Shown here: piece after piece, positions 33,954 through 43,576 of the stretch
Position numbering within the stretch: the stretch's first letter is position 1
Layout of the letters: every line of letters begins with the position of its first letter
Assembly: GCA_964423505.1 (NCBI GenBank)
Contig: CAYREX010000015.1
Coordinates: forward strand, 7,585 to 71,584
Length of the DNA stretch: 64,000 nt
Direction: 5' to 3'
Source: CAYREX01 sp964423505
Lineage (GTDB): Bacteria; Fermentibacterota; Fermentibacteria; Fermentibacterales; JCC-6
Made by a program: the position numbers and the translations under genes
Notes under the pieces: generated by a model
What the model was told of the DNA's origin: nothing
Databases searched by the model: none
Seen by the model: the letters and a program-made list of their open reading frames with translations, nothing else

Positions 33954-35750
33954 TTGAGACACCGGATACGCAACTTCTGCATCATCGCCCACATCGACCA
34001 CGGCAAGTCAACGCTGGCCGACAGGATGCTCCAGGCCACCGGTGCCGTGTCCGAGCGGGAGTTCCACGACCTCATGATGGACTCCATGGACATCGAGCAG
34101 GAGCGGGGCATCACCATCAAGAGCAAGGCCATCACCATGGACTACGAGTCCGGGGCGGGGGAGGTCTACTACCTCAACCTCGTCGACACTCCCGGCCACG
34201 TGGACTTCTCATACGAGGTCTCCCGCTCGCTGGCCTCGGTGGAGGGGGCGCTGCTGGTGGTGGACGCCGCTCAGGGGGTGCAGGCCCAGACGCTGGCGAA
34301 CCTGTACAAGGCCATGGAGCACGACCTGGTCATAGTGCCGGTCATCAACAAGATAGACCTCCCGTCAGCCAACGTGCTGGAGGTCATGGGGGAGATGGAG
34401 AACGAGCTGGGGATAGACGTGGACGACATCCTTCTCATCTCCGCCAAGACCGGGGAGGGCGTACCCGAGCTGCTGGAGGCGCTCATAGAGAGGATTCCCC
34501 CTCCGCCGGAGGACGACGGCTCGCCGCTGGCGGCGCGGGTCTTCGACAGCATCTACGACCCCTACAGGGGGGTGGTGGTGTTCGTCAGGGTGGTCTCGGG
34601 GGTCCTTTCGAAGGGTGACGACATAGAGCTAATGGCCACCGGCGGCAGCCACACCGTGGAGGAGGTGGGGCACTTCAGGCTCACCAGGGAGCCCTGCCGG
34701 AGCCTCCATTCCGGTGAGGTGGGCTACCTGATTGCCGGCATCAAGTCGGTGGCCGACGTCCGCTCCGGCGACACGGTGACCCACCTCGAGAACCCTGCGC
34801 CCGGCCAGCTCCCCGGCTACGCCGAGCCCAAGCCGGTGGTCTTCTCCTCGATCTACCCGGTCTCGACGGAGGACTACGACGACCTGGCCTCCGCGCTGGA
34901 GCGGCTCCGGCTGAACGACGCCTCGCTTACCTTCGAGAAGGTCTCCTCCCCCGGTCTGGGCTTCGGTTTCCGTTGCGGCTTCCTGGGGCTCCTCCACCTG
35001 GAGGTGGTGCAGGAGCGCCTGGAGAGGGAGTTCGACCTCTCCCTGGTCCTGACCGCACCAACCGTCCTCTACAGGCTGACGCTCCGCGGCGGGGAGACCG
35101 TCTTCATAGACAACCCGATAACCTACCCGGACCCGGCGGAGATAGAGCTGACCGAGGAGCCGTACATTAGAGCTTCCATAATCATGCCCGACAGGTATAT
35201 AGGCCCGGTCACCCAGCTGCTCCTCGACAGGCGCGCCGACAACTACTCCAACCTCTACGTGGGCGCCAGGCGGGTGGAGATAAAGGGAGACATGCCCCTT
35301 GGAGAGGTGGTCTACGACTTCTACGACAAGCTGAAGTCGGTCACACAGGGATACGGCTCCTTCGACTACGAGTTCATCGGCTACCGGCCGGGCGACCTGG
35401 TCAAGGTGGACATCCTGGTGAACCACGAGAAGGTGGATGCCCTCTCCATGCTGGTCCACCGCGACCGGGCCAGGCCCTGGGCGGTGACCGCCTGCTCCAA
35501 CCTGAAGGAGGAGATACCCCGCCAGCAGTTCAAGATACCCATCCAGGGAGCGATAGGCGGTCAGATAATCTGCAGGGAGACCATATCCGCGCTGCGCAAG
35601 GACGTCACGGCCAAGTGCTACGGTGGCGACATCACCAGGAAGCGCAAGCTCCTGGAGAAGCAGAAGGCGGGAAAGAAGAAGATGAAGATGGTCGGCAGCG
35701 TGGCCATCCCACAGAGGGCCTTCCTCGCCGTTTTGCGCAGGGAGGACTGA
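33954..35750 (+). CDS. lepA: Elongation factor 4 (LepA), ribosome back-translocating GTPase
   Basis: 598 residues from TTG 33954, chosen because GGAGG lies 4 bases upstream and the length then matches LepA; the frame is open upstream to 33909 but that part is not conserved. G domain with IRNFCIIAHIDHGKSTLADR (G1), RGITIKSKAI (G2), DTPGHVDF (G3) and NKIDLP (G4). The LepA-specific C-terminal domain ends GDITRKRKLLEKQKAGKKK and GSVAIPQRAFLAVLR. It overlaps the next gene (ATGA). Confidence 0.97.
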   Translation: MRHRIRNFCIIAHIDHGKSTLADRMLQATGAVSEREFHDLMMDSMDIEQERGITIKSKAITMDYESGAGEVYYLNLVDTPGHVDFSYEVSRSLASVEGALLVVDAAQGVQAQTLANLYKAMEHDLVIVPVINKIDLPSANVLEVMGEMENELGIDVDDILLISAKTGEGVPELLEALIERIPPPPEDDGSPLAARVFDSIYDPYRGVVVFVRVVSGVLSKGDDIELMATGGSHTVEEVGHFRLTREPCRSLHSGEVGYLIAGIKSVADVRSGDTVTHLENPAPGQLPGYAEPKPVVFSSIYPVSTEDYDDLASALERLRLNDASLTFEKVSSPGLGFGFRCGFLGLLHLEVVQERLEREFDLSLVLTAPTVLYRLTLRGGETVFIDNPITYPDPAEIELTEEPYIRASIIMPDRYIGPVTQLLLDRRADNYSNLYVGARRVEIKGDMPLGEVVYDFYDKLKSVTQGYGSFDYEFIGYRPGDLVKVDILVNHEKVDALSMLVHRDRARPWAVTACSNLKEEIPRQQFKIPIQGAIGGQIICRETISALRKDVTAKCYGGDITRKRKLLEKQKAGKKKMKMVGSVAIPQRAFLAVLRRED

Positions 35751-36352
35751 TGACCGCCCAGATTCATGACACGGTTGCGATGGCGGGGGAGAGCTTCAGC
35801 CTGGTCGCCGTCGACGGAGGACCGCTGCCCTCCCCCATGGACTTCGCCATGTTCCCGAGGCCGCTCCACACGGCCTGCTGGCGCGGCTTCCACTGCACCT
35901 ACCTCGTGGACGACGACGGGTACCTGGCGCTGGACTCCATGACCGTCGGGCGCTGCGACGACGGATGGGTGCCGGTGAACGGGACGGAGCCGGTCGGGGA
36001 CGAGTCCGAGAAGCGCTACGAGGGCATCGGCCTCCGGATCAGGTTCAACGGCAGGCTGCAGGTCGCATCGGGCTTCATCGGGAGCATGTACGATCACATG
36101 GGCTTCCATCCCTCGGAGTGCTTCGAGGTCCTCCTGGAGCTGGAGTTCTCCGATGGTCGACTGGTCCGTATGACCGACCTGTCGGAGGAGAACGCGGAGC
36201 TGCGGGAGAGCGGCAGGGAGGGGGAGGTCGGGAGGAACCTGGCAGCGTGGATAGCCCGGCGCTTCTCCCTCGACCCGTCGCTGAAGGGAGTGGAGCTCCG
36301 TCGCCCGGGGGCACGGAACCCGGGGGACGACGCGGGTGTAGAGGAACCGTAG
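35750..36352 (+). CDS. Protein of unknown function coupled to lepA
   Basis: 200 residues. ATG at 35750 overlaps the lepA stop (ATGA), so translation is coupled. No signal peptide. WRGFHCTYLVDDDGYLALDS and GRLQVASGFIGSMYDHMGFHP suggest a conserved domain seen in cytoplasmic bacterial proteins in which a W-R-G-x-x-x-x-Y strand pair is followed by a displayed numeric-like strand; I cannot name the family. Polar, strand-rich N-terminal half, helical C-terminal tail. Confidence 0.75.
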   Translation: MTAQIHDTVAMAGESFSLVAVDGGPLPSPMDFAMFPRPLHTACWRGFHCTYLVDDDGYLALDSMTVGRCDDGWVPVNGTEPVGDESEKRYEGIGLRIRFNGRLQVASGFIGSMYDHMGFHPSECFEVLLELEFSDGRLVRMTDLSEENAELRESGREGEVGRNLAAWIARRFSLDPSLKGVELRRPGARNPGDDAGVEEP

Positions 36353-36368
36353 GACCACGGAGGTTGAG

Positions 36369-37259
36369 ATGAGTAGAGCGCGCGTTCTGCTGCTCGCAAT
36401 GCCGGCCATGCTCCCGGCTGCCGGGACCATCCATGCGGAGGTGCTGATGGTGGCCCCCTTCGAGGGCGGCCTGGTCGAGTTGTCGTGGAGCACCGTCCAG
36501 TGGCCGGGAGAGCCGGGAGAGCTTGCGGCGGGGGAGCTCGGCTGCGACAGGCTCTTCGGCCCTGAGACCTCGCCGGACGGTGCTGCCGTGGCACTATGGG
36601 CGGGGTCCGACTCCATCGATTGCCTCCTGCTGCTCACAGCCGACGGCTACGATGTGCTGGGTCCCTACGCGGAGGCCGGGCTACCGTCGTGGGACTCCTC
36701 CGGCGGTCTCTGGTTCACGGCGGAGGGGGAGCTGACGCATGACTGCGAGCCGACCGGCATAGCGCTCGACACCTACGGCATATCGGTCTCGCCCGACGGG
36801 GCGCTCGTCGCGTACACCGACCGTGACGACAGGCTGATGCTGCTCCGCACGTCGGACGGTCAGACCGAGGTGCTGGCGGACGACCTGAGGTACTACGCGC
36901 CCCGCTTCACGGATGACGGCCGGGTGTTCGCCCCTTCGCTGGACGGCGGCATAAGGCTCTTCTCCGAGGAGGGTCCGGTGGAGGTCGGCGGCGGAGAGCA
37001 GCCGGTCTGGTGGCCCGAGAAGGACATGCTCCTGTTCATCCGCACCACCGACGACGGCGAGCGGATCCTCTCCTCCGACATATGGGGCTGGACCGAGGAG
37101 GGGGGGGCGGGACCCCTTGCCGAGACGCCGGACAGGCTGGAGCTCTTCCCGGCCCCGGCCGGCGACAGGGTCTACTACGTCGACCTGGTCACCGGGAGGT
37201 CGGACTACATGGAGACCGCCCCTGAGGAGGAGCCGGTTACGGAGGTGCCGCTGCCTTGA
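36369..37259 (+). CDS. Exported TolB/WD40-like propeller protein
   Basis: 296 residues with a signal peptide to about residue 23. Repeated short units (PETSPDGAAVALWAG, ISVSPDGALVAYTDRDDRL, APRFTDDGRVFAPSLD, DRVYYVDLVTG) resemble TolB/PD40 propeller blades, each with SPDG. Periplasmic or surface; no enzyme motif. Its stop overlaps the amidase's TTG start (TTGA), so the two genes are coupled. Confidence 0.75.
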   Translation: MSRARVLLLAMPAMLPAAGTIHAEVLMVAPFEGGLVELSWSTVQWPGEPGELAAGELGCDRLFGPETSPDGAAVALWAGSDSIDCLLLLTADGYDVLGPYAEAGLPSWDSSGGLWFTAEGELTHDCEPTGIALDTYGISVSPDGALVAYTDRDDRLMLLRTSDGQTEVLADDLRYYAPRFTDDGRVFAPSLDGGIRLFSEEGPVEVGGGEQPVWWPEKDMLLFIRTTDDGERILSSDIWGWTEEGGAGPLAETPDRLELFPAPAGDRVYYVDLVTGRSDYMETAPEEEPVTEVPLP

Positions 37260-38578
37260 GGTCACTCCTCCTCCTCGCGGCCGCCTGGACCACGGCGGTA
37301 GCCTGGACCGTCTGTCTCGACCCGGGCCACGGCGGCTCGCAGCCGGGGGCGACCGGCACCTACTACCTGGAGAAGTACGCCAACATGGACGTTGCCGGGC
37401 AGGCCTCCTTCTACCTGGCCATGGTGCCGGACTGCGAATGGGTCGGCATGACCCGCACCGGCGACTACGACGTCTCCCTGCAGGCCAGGTGCGACTACGC
37501 GAACCAGAACGGTTTCGACCGCTTCATGTCCATACACGAGAACGCCTTCAACACCTACGTCCAGGGCTCCGAGGTCTACGTGGATCCGGTCTCCGCCGGC
37601 TGGGACCTGGGCGGGGAGGTGCTGGACGGCATACTCTGGGCCCACGGCTACGACGACAGGGGGGTGAAGGACGGCAGCGTCTACTACGTCATACGGAACA
37701 CGAGCATGACCGCCATACTCGGCGAGGGCAGCTTCATAGACTACGACGACGAATGGAACGAGTCCTACCTCTACTACGTGAACCAGGACGACCACTCCGG
37801 CAGGCAGGGCTGGGCCTACGCCGCGGGCATAAGCGGGCACATGGGCTCCGGACCTCCGCCCTACGGCCCCTCCCCGGACCTGATAGTCGACAACCTCGAC
37901 GCCGGCTTCTCGGTGAGCAGCGAGTCGGCATGGAGCACCGGCGCCTACGGCAACCCCTGGGAGGAGGACTACCGCTGGAGCTCCACCACCGACCGGGACG
38001 ACTGGGCCAGATGGACGCCCCAGCTGCCCGAGGCGGGCTGGTACGAGGTCTACGTCTGGTACACCGAGGGCGGCAACCGGGCACCGGATGCGGTTTTCAC
38101 GGTTGCTCACGCCGGCGGAGAGACTTCATTCGAGGTGGACCAGACAGAGGGAGGCGGGCAGTGGAACCTGCTGGGCGGCTTCGGCTTCGAGGCTGGAGGG
38201 GACGGATGCGTCACCCTCTCCGAGGAGGGCGTGACCACCGGGAGGGTGGTCATCGCGGACGCCGTCCGCTTCCGTCCGGTCTGCACCGGAGTGGAGAGCG
38301 GGACCGTACCGGCCCCCCCGCGGGCTCTCGACATCTCGGCCTTCCCGAATCCAGCATCCAGCTTCACGCTCCGGCTGGACCTGCCGGAGGCGGGCCCGGT
38401 CCGGCTGGAGGCCTACGACCTCGCCGGAAGGCTTGTGGATACGATCCGGGCGGGCGACATGGACGCCGGCCCCGGCGCCCTCTCCTGGACCCCGACCGGG
38501 CTCCCCCCGGCCGTCTACATCGTAGTGGCGGTGACCGATGCCGGCACGGCCTCGACCCGGGTGGTGCTGACACGCTGA
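37256..38578 (+). CDS. Secreted N-acetylmuramoyl-L-alanine amidase (Amidase_3) with golvesin-like and T9SS-type sorting domains
   Basis: 440 residues, TTG start at 37256 overlapping the preceding stop. Signal peptide to about 16. Amidase_3 domain at 17-200: zinc ligands His25 (LDPGHGG), Glu39 (YLEKYAN) and His94 (SIHENAF), with the catalytic Glu157 in ILGEGSFIDYDDE. Residues ~215-345 form a golvesin C-terminal-like domain (STTDRDDWARWTPQLP, EAGWYEVYVWYTEGGNR), and 350-440 a sorting domain (FPNPASS, YDLAGRLVD, PPAVYIVVA). Cuts the amide bond between MurNAc and the stem peptide. A secreted rather than periplasmic form suggests attack on other bacteria's wall or on wall debris. Confidence 0.9.
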   Translation: MRSLLLLAAAWTTAVAWTVCLDPGHGGSQPGATGTYYLEKYANMDVAGQASFYLAMVPDCEWVGMTRTGDYDVSLQARCDYANQNGFDRFMSIHENAFNTYVQGSEVYVDPVSAGWDLGGEVLDGILWAHGYDDRGVKDGSVYYVIRNTSMTAILGEGSFIDYDDEWNESYLYYVNQDDHSGRQGWAYAAGISGHMGSGPPPYGPSPDLIVDNLDAGFSVSSESAWSTGAYGNPWEEDYRWSSTTDRDDWARWTPQLPEAGWYEVYVWYTEGGNRAPDAVFTVAHAGGETSFEVDQTEGGGQWNLLGGFGFEAGGDGCVTLSEEGVTTGRVVIADAVRFRPVCTGVESGTVPAPPRALDISAFPNPASSFTLRLDLPEAGPVRLEAYDLAGRLVDTIRAGDMDAGPGALSWTPTGLPPAVYIVVAVTDAGTASTRVVLTR

Positions 38579-38696
38579 GCGGCCGGCCCCGGTCCGTATC
38601 CCGCCCTCCCCCTCTTCGCTGTTGACCCGGCTCCCACCTGCATTGCATCCATTGGTCTGGGTCCATTGGTCCGAACCGGTCATGGAGGTTAGCCCT

Positions 38697-40184
38697 ATGA
38701 AAGCTGTCTCGTCCCTTGCGGCAGCGCTGATCATCTCCTCGTTGGCCGCGGCAGACTCCGCGGTCATCTACGAGTTCCCCGACGGATACTCGGCGGCGCT
38801 GGTGAACAGCTCCGACATCGCCATGGTGGCCGAGACGGTCACGGTCGTCCCGGCAAGGGCGGTCTTCGACCCGCATGGCGACGGCTACTGGCTTATCCCC
38901 ATGATGGACGTCACATGCGTTTTCCACCTCGAGAACCTCACGGACGAGGCGCAGGAGGTGACCGTGGGCTTCCCGCTGGACGCGAAGTTCGGAAACGCAT
39001 ACACGGTCTTCGACGACGCCACCCTTGCGGCACACCTGGACTCCATACAAGCCGATGAGGAGAGGGACCGCTGGCATCGGACGGACGGGAGCAGCGGGGA
39101 GGACGCCTCGGAGCTGCTGCCGGAAGACCTGGGCTTCACCGCCGCCGCAGACGGCGAGCCACTCGAGGTCTCCTACCGCACCTGTCGGAGGGACCCGGAT
39201 ATGGAGCTCGTCTGGGATCCTCTCATGGCCGTATGGGACATGCGCTTCGAACCGGGGGAGAGGGTAAGGCTGGTGAACACCTACCGGACCTCCTGGGACT
39301 ACTACGGCGGCGGGCCCTACGGGGACTACACCTGCAGGTACATCGTGACCAGCGGCAACACATGGGCCGGTCCGATCGGCCATGCCGTGATATCCATCGA
39401 GGTGCCCGAGGAGCTGCCGCCACCCATGCTCTCCGACACCCTGTCCGTCTGGTGGTCCTGGTCCGGCAGCCCGACCGTCGACGGCCGGGTGGTGACCTGG
39501 GAGCGTCATGATTGGGAGCCGGACGAGAACCTGCAGGTTGCTGTCAACACGCAGACCAACGCAGGTCACTGGGAGAACCAGCTGAGCGCCCCGGGCATGG
39601 CGCATTCCATCGAATGGACCACCGACCGCCTGCTGCCCAGCGTGGCGAGGGAGCTGGATGACTACCAGGCCTGGGGTCCCAGCTATGCCGCTGAGACCCA
39701 GCTCAGGATTGCCGAGGCGGTGGTCTCGCTGGTGGCGGGCGAGGTTCCTGCCGACCCGGGTGTGCTCGCGCACTTCCCGGTCGGTCCGGATGCCGACGGC
39801 GTCTACCGACTGGAGCCCATGAGCGGGGAGGGGCTACCGCCGCTGAGCGAGATGCGGTCGGTGGTCGCGGAGGTCCGGGAGCAGCTCTCGGAGGACTCCG
39901 CGAGGGCTGCTGCGGCCGGTTACCTCCCCTTCCTGCCGATGTTCGCAACGAGATGGGCCTGGGGTGAGAGCGCCCTCGACCGGTACGCGGCGGAGCCGGA
40001 GCTGGAGGAGCTCTACCTCGATCTGCTCCTTCGGATGGAGGCCGCCGCCGACGGTGAGCGGATAGACGCCCCGGATATTGCCGCCTTCTACAGGCTGACC
40101 GGCTGGTACTACCCGGGCAGCGGCTTCGACGGCCCCCTGCCGGTAGCGAGGGAGAAGGTGGAGGCCTACGCCGGGGACCGATAG
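38697..40184 (+). CDS. Exported DUF4424-like protein
   Basis: 495 residues. ATG at 38697 has GGAGG upstream and opens a signal peptide ending LAAAD. The mature protein starts with a sandwich domain (NSSDIAMVAETVTVVPARAV, CVFHLENLTDEAQEVTVGFP), like DUF4424-type proteins, in which a structural strand lists organ- or surface-like features; then a second domain (GERVRLVNTYRTSWDYYGGG, RYIVTSGNTWAGPIGHAVI) and a helical C-terminus (ARAAAAGYLPFL, AVAREKVEAYAGDR). No known enzyme motif. Function unknown. Confidence 0.65.
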   Translation: MKAVSSLAAALIISSLAAADSAVIYEFPDGYSAALVNSSDIAMVAETVTVVPARAVFDPHGDGYWLIPMMDVTCVFHLENLTDEAQEVTVGFPLDAKFGNAYTVFDDATLAAHLDSIQADEERDRWHRTDGSSGEDASELLPEDLGFTAAADGEPLEVSYRTCRRDPDMELVWDPLMAVWDMRFEPGERVRLVNTYRTSWDYYGGGPYGDYTCRYIVTSGNTWAGPIGHAVISIEVPEELPPPMLSDTLSVWWSWSGSPTVDGRVVTWERHDWEPDENLQVAVNTQTNAGHWENQLSAPGMAHSIEWTTDRLLPSVARELDDYQAWGPSYAAETQLRIAEAVVSLVAGEVPADPGVLAHFPVGPDADGVYRLEPMSGEGLPPLSEMRSVVAEVREQLSEDSARAAAAGYLPFLPMFATRWAWGESALDRYAAEPELEELYLDLLLRMEAAADGERIDAPDIAAFYRLTGWYYPGSGFDGPLPVAREKVEAYAGDR

Positions 40185-40258
40185 TCCGGGCATCGGTTGA
40201 CCGACCGGGCAGAGGCTGTATCTTAATCCGTGTCAATCATCTGACGGGAGGTGCATGT

Positions 40259-41665
40259 ATGCGCGGTCCGGTCTGGCCGGCGCTGCTACTGATGCTGCCA
40301 GTCGCTTCCGTCATGGCCGACGTAGACGTGCTTGGCTTAGGCGGCGAGGTCTACCTGGCCTGGACCGACGGCACCGGCTCCATGCTCGCCATCCACGGAA
40401 CAGGCCACGAGAGGTCGTTCGTCCAGCCGGAGATATCCATCGGGGAAGTCGGCGGAGGTCTCGACTACCTGACGGTAGCCCTCAGCCACGACACCGGGGG
40501 CTACGACCGGGACTCCCTCTACGTGCTCGACCCGGCGGACCTCTCCACGGTCATGGGGAAGAACGTCCTCCTGCCGGAGCTGGTCGAGACGGGCAGCGGA
40601 AACGCCTACACGATGGCCCTGCGAGTGGCCCGGTACAACGGCCCGGACAGCGGCATATGGGTTCACGCCACCGGGAACATCTACAACCCGGGCTACGAGG
40701 GGCTTGTCTCCCTCTCCCTCCGATACGTCCCGGACCCATCGCTCGGGATCATCCTGGACGAGGAGCTCTTCCACCAGAGCGGCATGTGGTACAGCGGCCG
40801 CTTCGACGACATCTCCCGGCCGGTCCTCTGCGGAGCGGCGGAGGTGCCGACCATGTTCACCCGGTGGGATTACTACTGGCACGGCCCGGAGCAGGCCATC
40901 TTCTCCAGCACTCACATTCCGTGGCAGCCCGGTACCTACGTGGAGATGGAGGGGATGGACTGGTCGACCGTCTACCGGCACAGTTTCTACGACGAGCTGC
41001 TGGTGAAGGCGTCGGGGAGCTGCTCGGACGAAGTGCTGCTGCTCTGGACGCGCGAGGACAGCCTGGGCACCATGTGCTCCACCTTCGACGGCCTCTCGTC
41101 GGACACGGTCTGCACGTGGGATACCGGTTTCGATCTGGACCATGAAAGGCCCTGGGCGATGTCCTGCGACCCGGCCGACGACGGGCTCCTTCTGACCTGG
41201 GCTGATGACGACGCAGTCCTCTTCAGGTACTACGATGGTGGCTGGAGCCCCCTGACCGGTACCGTGAGGACCGGCGTAGGGAGCATCGGCGAGGACGACC
41301 TGGCCGTCTGCAGCGACGACGACGGATACTGGGTCGCCTGGCTGGAGGAAGGGCGCGCGTACCCGGAGCTGGAGTTCGTCCCGGGAGACTCCGTCACAGC
41401 CCTGGGGGAGAGGGTGGGGGTGCTTCCCCCCATGCTCACCATCGACGTCCCCGGCAACCCGCAGCGGGGCAGCGCCTCGGTCACCATCGGTGCTCCCGAG
41501 GAAGCGGCCGGTCTGGCCGTCTACGACATCTCAGGTAGGCTCGTCCTCGAGCTCGCCGGGGTTCGCGGCCACCAGCCGCTGGAGCTGCCCGGCGGGGGCG
41601 TCTACCTTCTCCGCGCGACCTCGGGCCGGCACTCCGTCGAGGCCCGCCTTGTCTTCATCGACTAG
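40259..41665 (+). CDS. Secreted protein of unknown function with T9SS-type sorting domain
   Basis: 468 residues, ATG 40259 with GGGAGG upstream. Signal peptide ends SVMA. The body is strand-rich with repeated TGSGNAYTMALRVARYNGP- and DDGLLLTWADDDAVLFRYYD-like segments, probably a propeller. The C-terminal ~70 residues are a shortened sorting domain (GNPQRGSAS, YDISGRLVLEL, GGGVYLLRA). The usual F-P-N-P start is PGNP here. No catalytic residues recognised. Confidence 0.78.
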   Translation: MRGPVWPALLLMLPVASVMADVDVLGLGGEVYLAWTDGTGSMLAIHGTGHERSFVQPEISIGEVGGGLDYLTVALSHDTGGYDRDSLYVLDPADLSTVMGKNVLLPELVETGSGNAYTMALRVARYNGPDSGIWVHATGNIYNPGYEGLVSLSLRYVPDPSLGIILDEELFHQSGMWYSGRFDDISRPVLCGAAEVPTMFTRWDYYWHGPEQAIFSSTHIPWQPGTYVEMEGMDWSTVYRHSFYDELLVKASGSCSDEVLLLWTREDSLGTMCSTFDGLSSDTVCTWDTGFDLDHERPWAMSCDPADDGLLLTWADDDAVLFRYYDGGWSPLTGTVRTGVGSIGEDDLAVCSDDDGYWVAWLEEGRAYPELEFVPGDSVTALGERVGVLPPMLTIDVPGNPQRGSASVTIGAPEEAAGLAVYDISGRLVLELAGVRGHQPLELPGGGVYLLRATSGRHSVEARLVFID

Positions 41666-41668
41666 CCC

Positions 41669-42448
41669 TTGAGCGGCCCCGGGAAGGACGACGGTCCGGG
41701 CAGCGTCACCCTCAGGGTATACGCCGAGCTGAACGACTTCCTCCCGAAGCGGCTGCGCGGCGGAGAGTTCGAGTATCCCCTCTCCGGCGGCAACTCCGTG
41801 AAGCACCTCGTAGAGTCAGCCGGCATCCCCCATACGGAGGTGGAGCTGCTCCTGGTGAACGGCAGGCCCGTCGGGTTCGACGACCGGGTGGAGAGCGGGG
41901 ACAGGGTCTCGGTCTACCCGGTCTTCGAGAGCATGGACGTCTCGCCGCTGGTCAGGCTGCGTCCGGAGCCGCTGCGGAAGACCCGGTTCGTGCTGGATGT
42001 CCACCTGGGGAAGCTCGCCCTCATCCTGAGGCTGCTCGGCTTCGACGCCCTCTTCCCGGGGGACGTCCCCGACGGGGAGCTGGCCCGGATATCGGAGGAG
42101 GAGAAGCGCATTCTGCTGACCAGGGACACCATGCTGCTGAAGAGGAGCAACGTGACCCACGGCTGCTACCTTCACAGCCAGGACCCGGAGGAGCAGGCCC
42201 GGGAGATACTGGACAGGCTCGACCTGAGAGGGAGAGTTAGGCCGTTCACCCGCTGCCCCTCCTGCGGCGGGACGCTGGAGACCGCTGCCAAGGAGGAGGT
42301 CATGGACGAGTTGGAGCCGCTGACGAAGCTGTACTACCACGACTTCCGCAGGTGCTCCGCGTGCGGACAGGTCTACTGGAAGGGTACCCACTACGGACCG
42401 CTGCTGGAGCTGCTGCGAAGGCTGGGCGTCGACTGCATGGGGAGATGA
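41669..42448 (+). CDS. Mut7-C RNase-domain protein with ubiquitin-like N-terminus
   Basis: 259 residues from TTG 41669, three bases after the preceding stop. Residues ~12-95 (LRVYAELNDFLPKRLRGGEF, VELLLVNGRPVGFDDRV, GDRVSVYPVFE) are a ThiS/MoaD-like beta-grasp (Mut7-C ubiquitin) domain. From ~103 on (RFVLDVHLGKLALILRLLGF, ILLTRDTMLL, DRLDLRGRVRPFTRCPSCGG) is a Mut7-C PIN-like domain, with a four-cysteine zinc ribbon (CPSCGG, CSACGQVYWKGTHY). This two-domain layout is known in many bacteria; the RNase activity is predicted from the PIN-like fold. Confidence 0.88.
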   Translation: MSGPGKDDGPGSVTLRVYAELNDFLPKRLRGGEFEYPLSGGNSVKHLVESAGIPHTEVELLLVNGRPVGFDDRVESGDRVSVYPVFESMDVSPLVRLRPEPLRKTRFVLDVHLGKLALILRLLGFDALFPGDVPDGELARISEEEKRILLTRDTMLLKRSNVTHGCYLHSQDPEEQAREILDRLDLRGRVRPFTRCPSCGGTLETAAKEEVMDELEPLTKLYYHDFRRCSACGQVYWKGTHYGPLLELLRRLGVDCMGR

Positions 42449-42455
42449 GGAAGAG

Positions 42456-42827
42456 ATGGCCGAGTTCGACTCGCAGATGACCTTCTGCTACACGACCGAC
42501 CTGGAGGAGGCCAGCCGCTTCTACGGAGAGCTGCTGGGGCTGCCAATGGTCCTGGACCAGGGCGGGTGCAGGATATTCCGCTCGGCACCCGCGGCCTACA
42601 TCGGGTTCTGCCGGAAGGCGGAGGCTCCCGAGCCCGGTGCGGTGATACTCACTCTCGTGACCGAGGACGTCGACGGCTGGTACGACAGGCTCAGGGAAGC
42701 GGGCGTCGCGTTCGAGAAGGAGCCGGCCCTGAACCCGGAGTACAATATCTACCACTGCTTCCTACGCGACCCTGCGGGATACCTGGTGGAGATTCAGCGC
42801 TTCGAGGACCCGCGCTGGGAGGGTTGA
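42456..42827 (+). CDS. VOC (glyoxalase/bleomycin-resistance) family protein
   Basis: 123 residues, starting 8 bp after the Mut7-C gene. One VOC module with paired beta-alpha-beta-beta-beta units (MTFCYTTDLEEASRFYGELL, CFLRDPAGYLVEIQRF). Possible metal ligands include the Glu in YLVEIQRF. Small metal-dependent lyase, dioxygenase or antibiotic-sequestering protein; substrate unknown. Confidence 0.88.
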   Translation: MAEFDSQMTFCYTTDLEEASRFYGELLGLPMVLDQGGCRIFRSAPAAYIGFCRKAEAPEPGAVILTLVTEDVDGWYDRLREAGVAFEKEPALNPEYNIYHCFLRDPAGYLVEIQRFEDPRWEG

Positions 42828-42830
42828 GGG

Positions 42831-43451
42831 ATGCGAATGCCTGAAAGACCAGTTCCGCTCGCGGCGGCGGTCCTCGCCATGGCCGTCCAGTCCTGCGGCA
42901 GCCCCGCGGATCCCGTAGTCCCGGATCCGTATCCCGTCGCATCGGCGGTCGTGGACAGCCTGGCGTCCGCCTACGTCGGCATGGACCTCGCCTCCTACGT
43001 TGCCTGTTTCCGCGACGATTTCGAGTTCCACCGCCTGCAGTACGAATGGGACGGTCTCCGCTCCGGAGCATCGACCGACACCACATCCTGGGGGCTGGAG
43101 TTGGAGACTGCGCTCCACGAGGCGATGTTCGACTCCGTCATCGGCATCGAGCTGACCCTCGAGGGTGACGATGAGACCCCCTGGAGCGGGGACAGCACCG
43201 GCGCATCGCTGCTGCTGACCCGGGAGTTCGACCTGAAGGTCTACACGGGCGATGAGCAGACCACCGGATACCACGCCACCGGGATGGCGCTCTTCATCTG
43301 CAGACGGGACTCCGAGGGCTCCTGGTACGTCTGGCAGTGGTACGACCAGTCCGACACCTGCTTCGGAGGCTCGGTCCTCCCCCGCGGTGGACCCCGGGAA
43401 CGTGCTACCTGGGGAGCGATCAAGCTGCTCTGGACTGAAAGCAGGGCCTGA
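42831..43451 (+). CDS. Lipoprotein of unknown function
   Basis: 206 residues, 3 bp after the VOC gene. Signal peptide with lipobox AVQSC (Cys22). The mature domain (SAVVDSLASAYVGMDLASYV, CFRDDFEFHRL) resembles exported lipoproteins that track NTF2-like helices at the start, and continues to a W-Y-V-W-Q-W-Y-D-Q strand. No family assigned. Confidence 0.7.
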   Translation: MRMPERPVPLAAAVLAMAVQSCGSPADPVVPDPYPVASAVVDSLASAYVGMDLASYVACFRDDFEFHRLQYEWDGLRSGASTDTTSWGLELETALHEAMFDSVIGIELTLEGDDETPWSGDSTGASLLLTREFDLKVYTGDEQTTGYHATGMALFICRRDSEGSWYVWQWYDQSDTCFGGSVLPRGGPRERATWGAIKLLWTESRA

Positions 43452-43576
43452 GCCGCAGGCTGCGATTCGCACTGCAGGGCCCCCCCGTGCACCTTGTCGG
43501 ATCCGCCCTCCTGGCCGTAGACTCACTTATCGGCTGGACCGAGCTGGCACTGCAACGGGAAAGAAGGTGGGGATAC

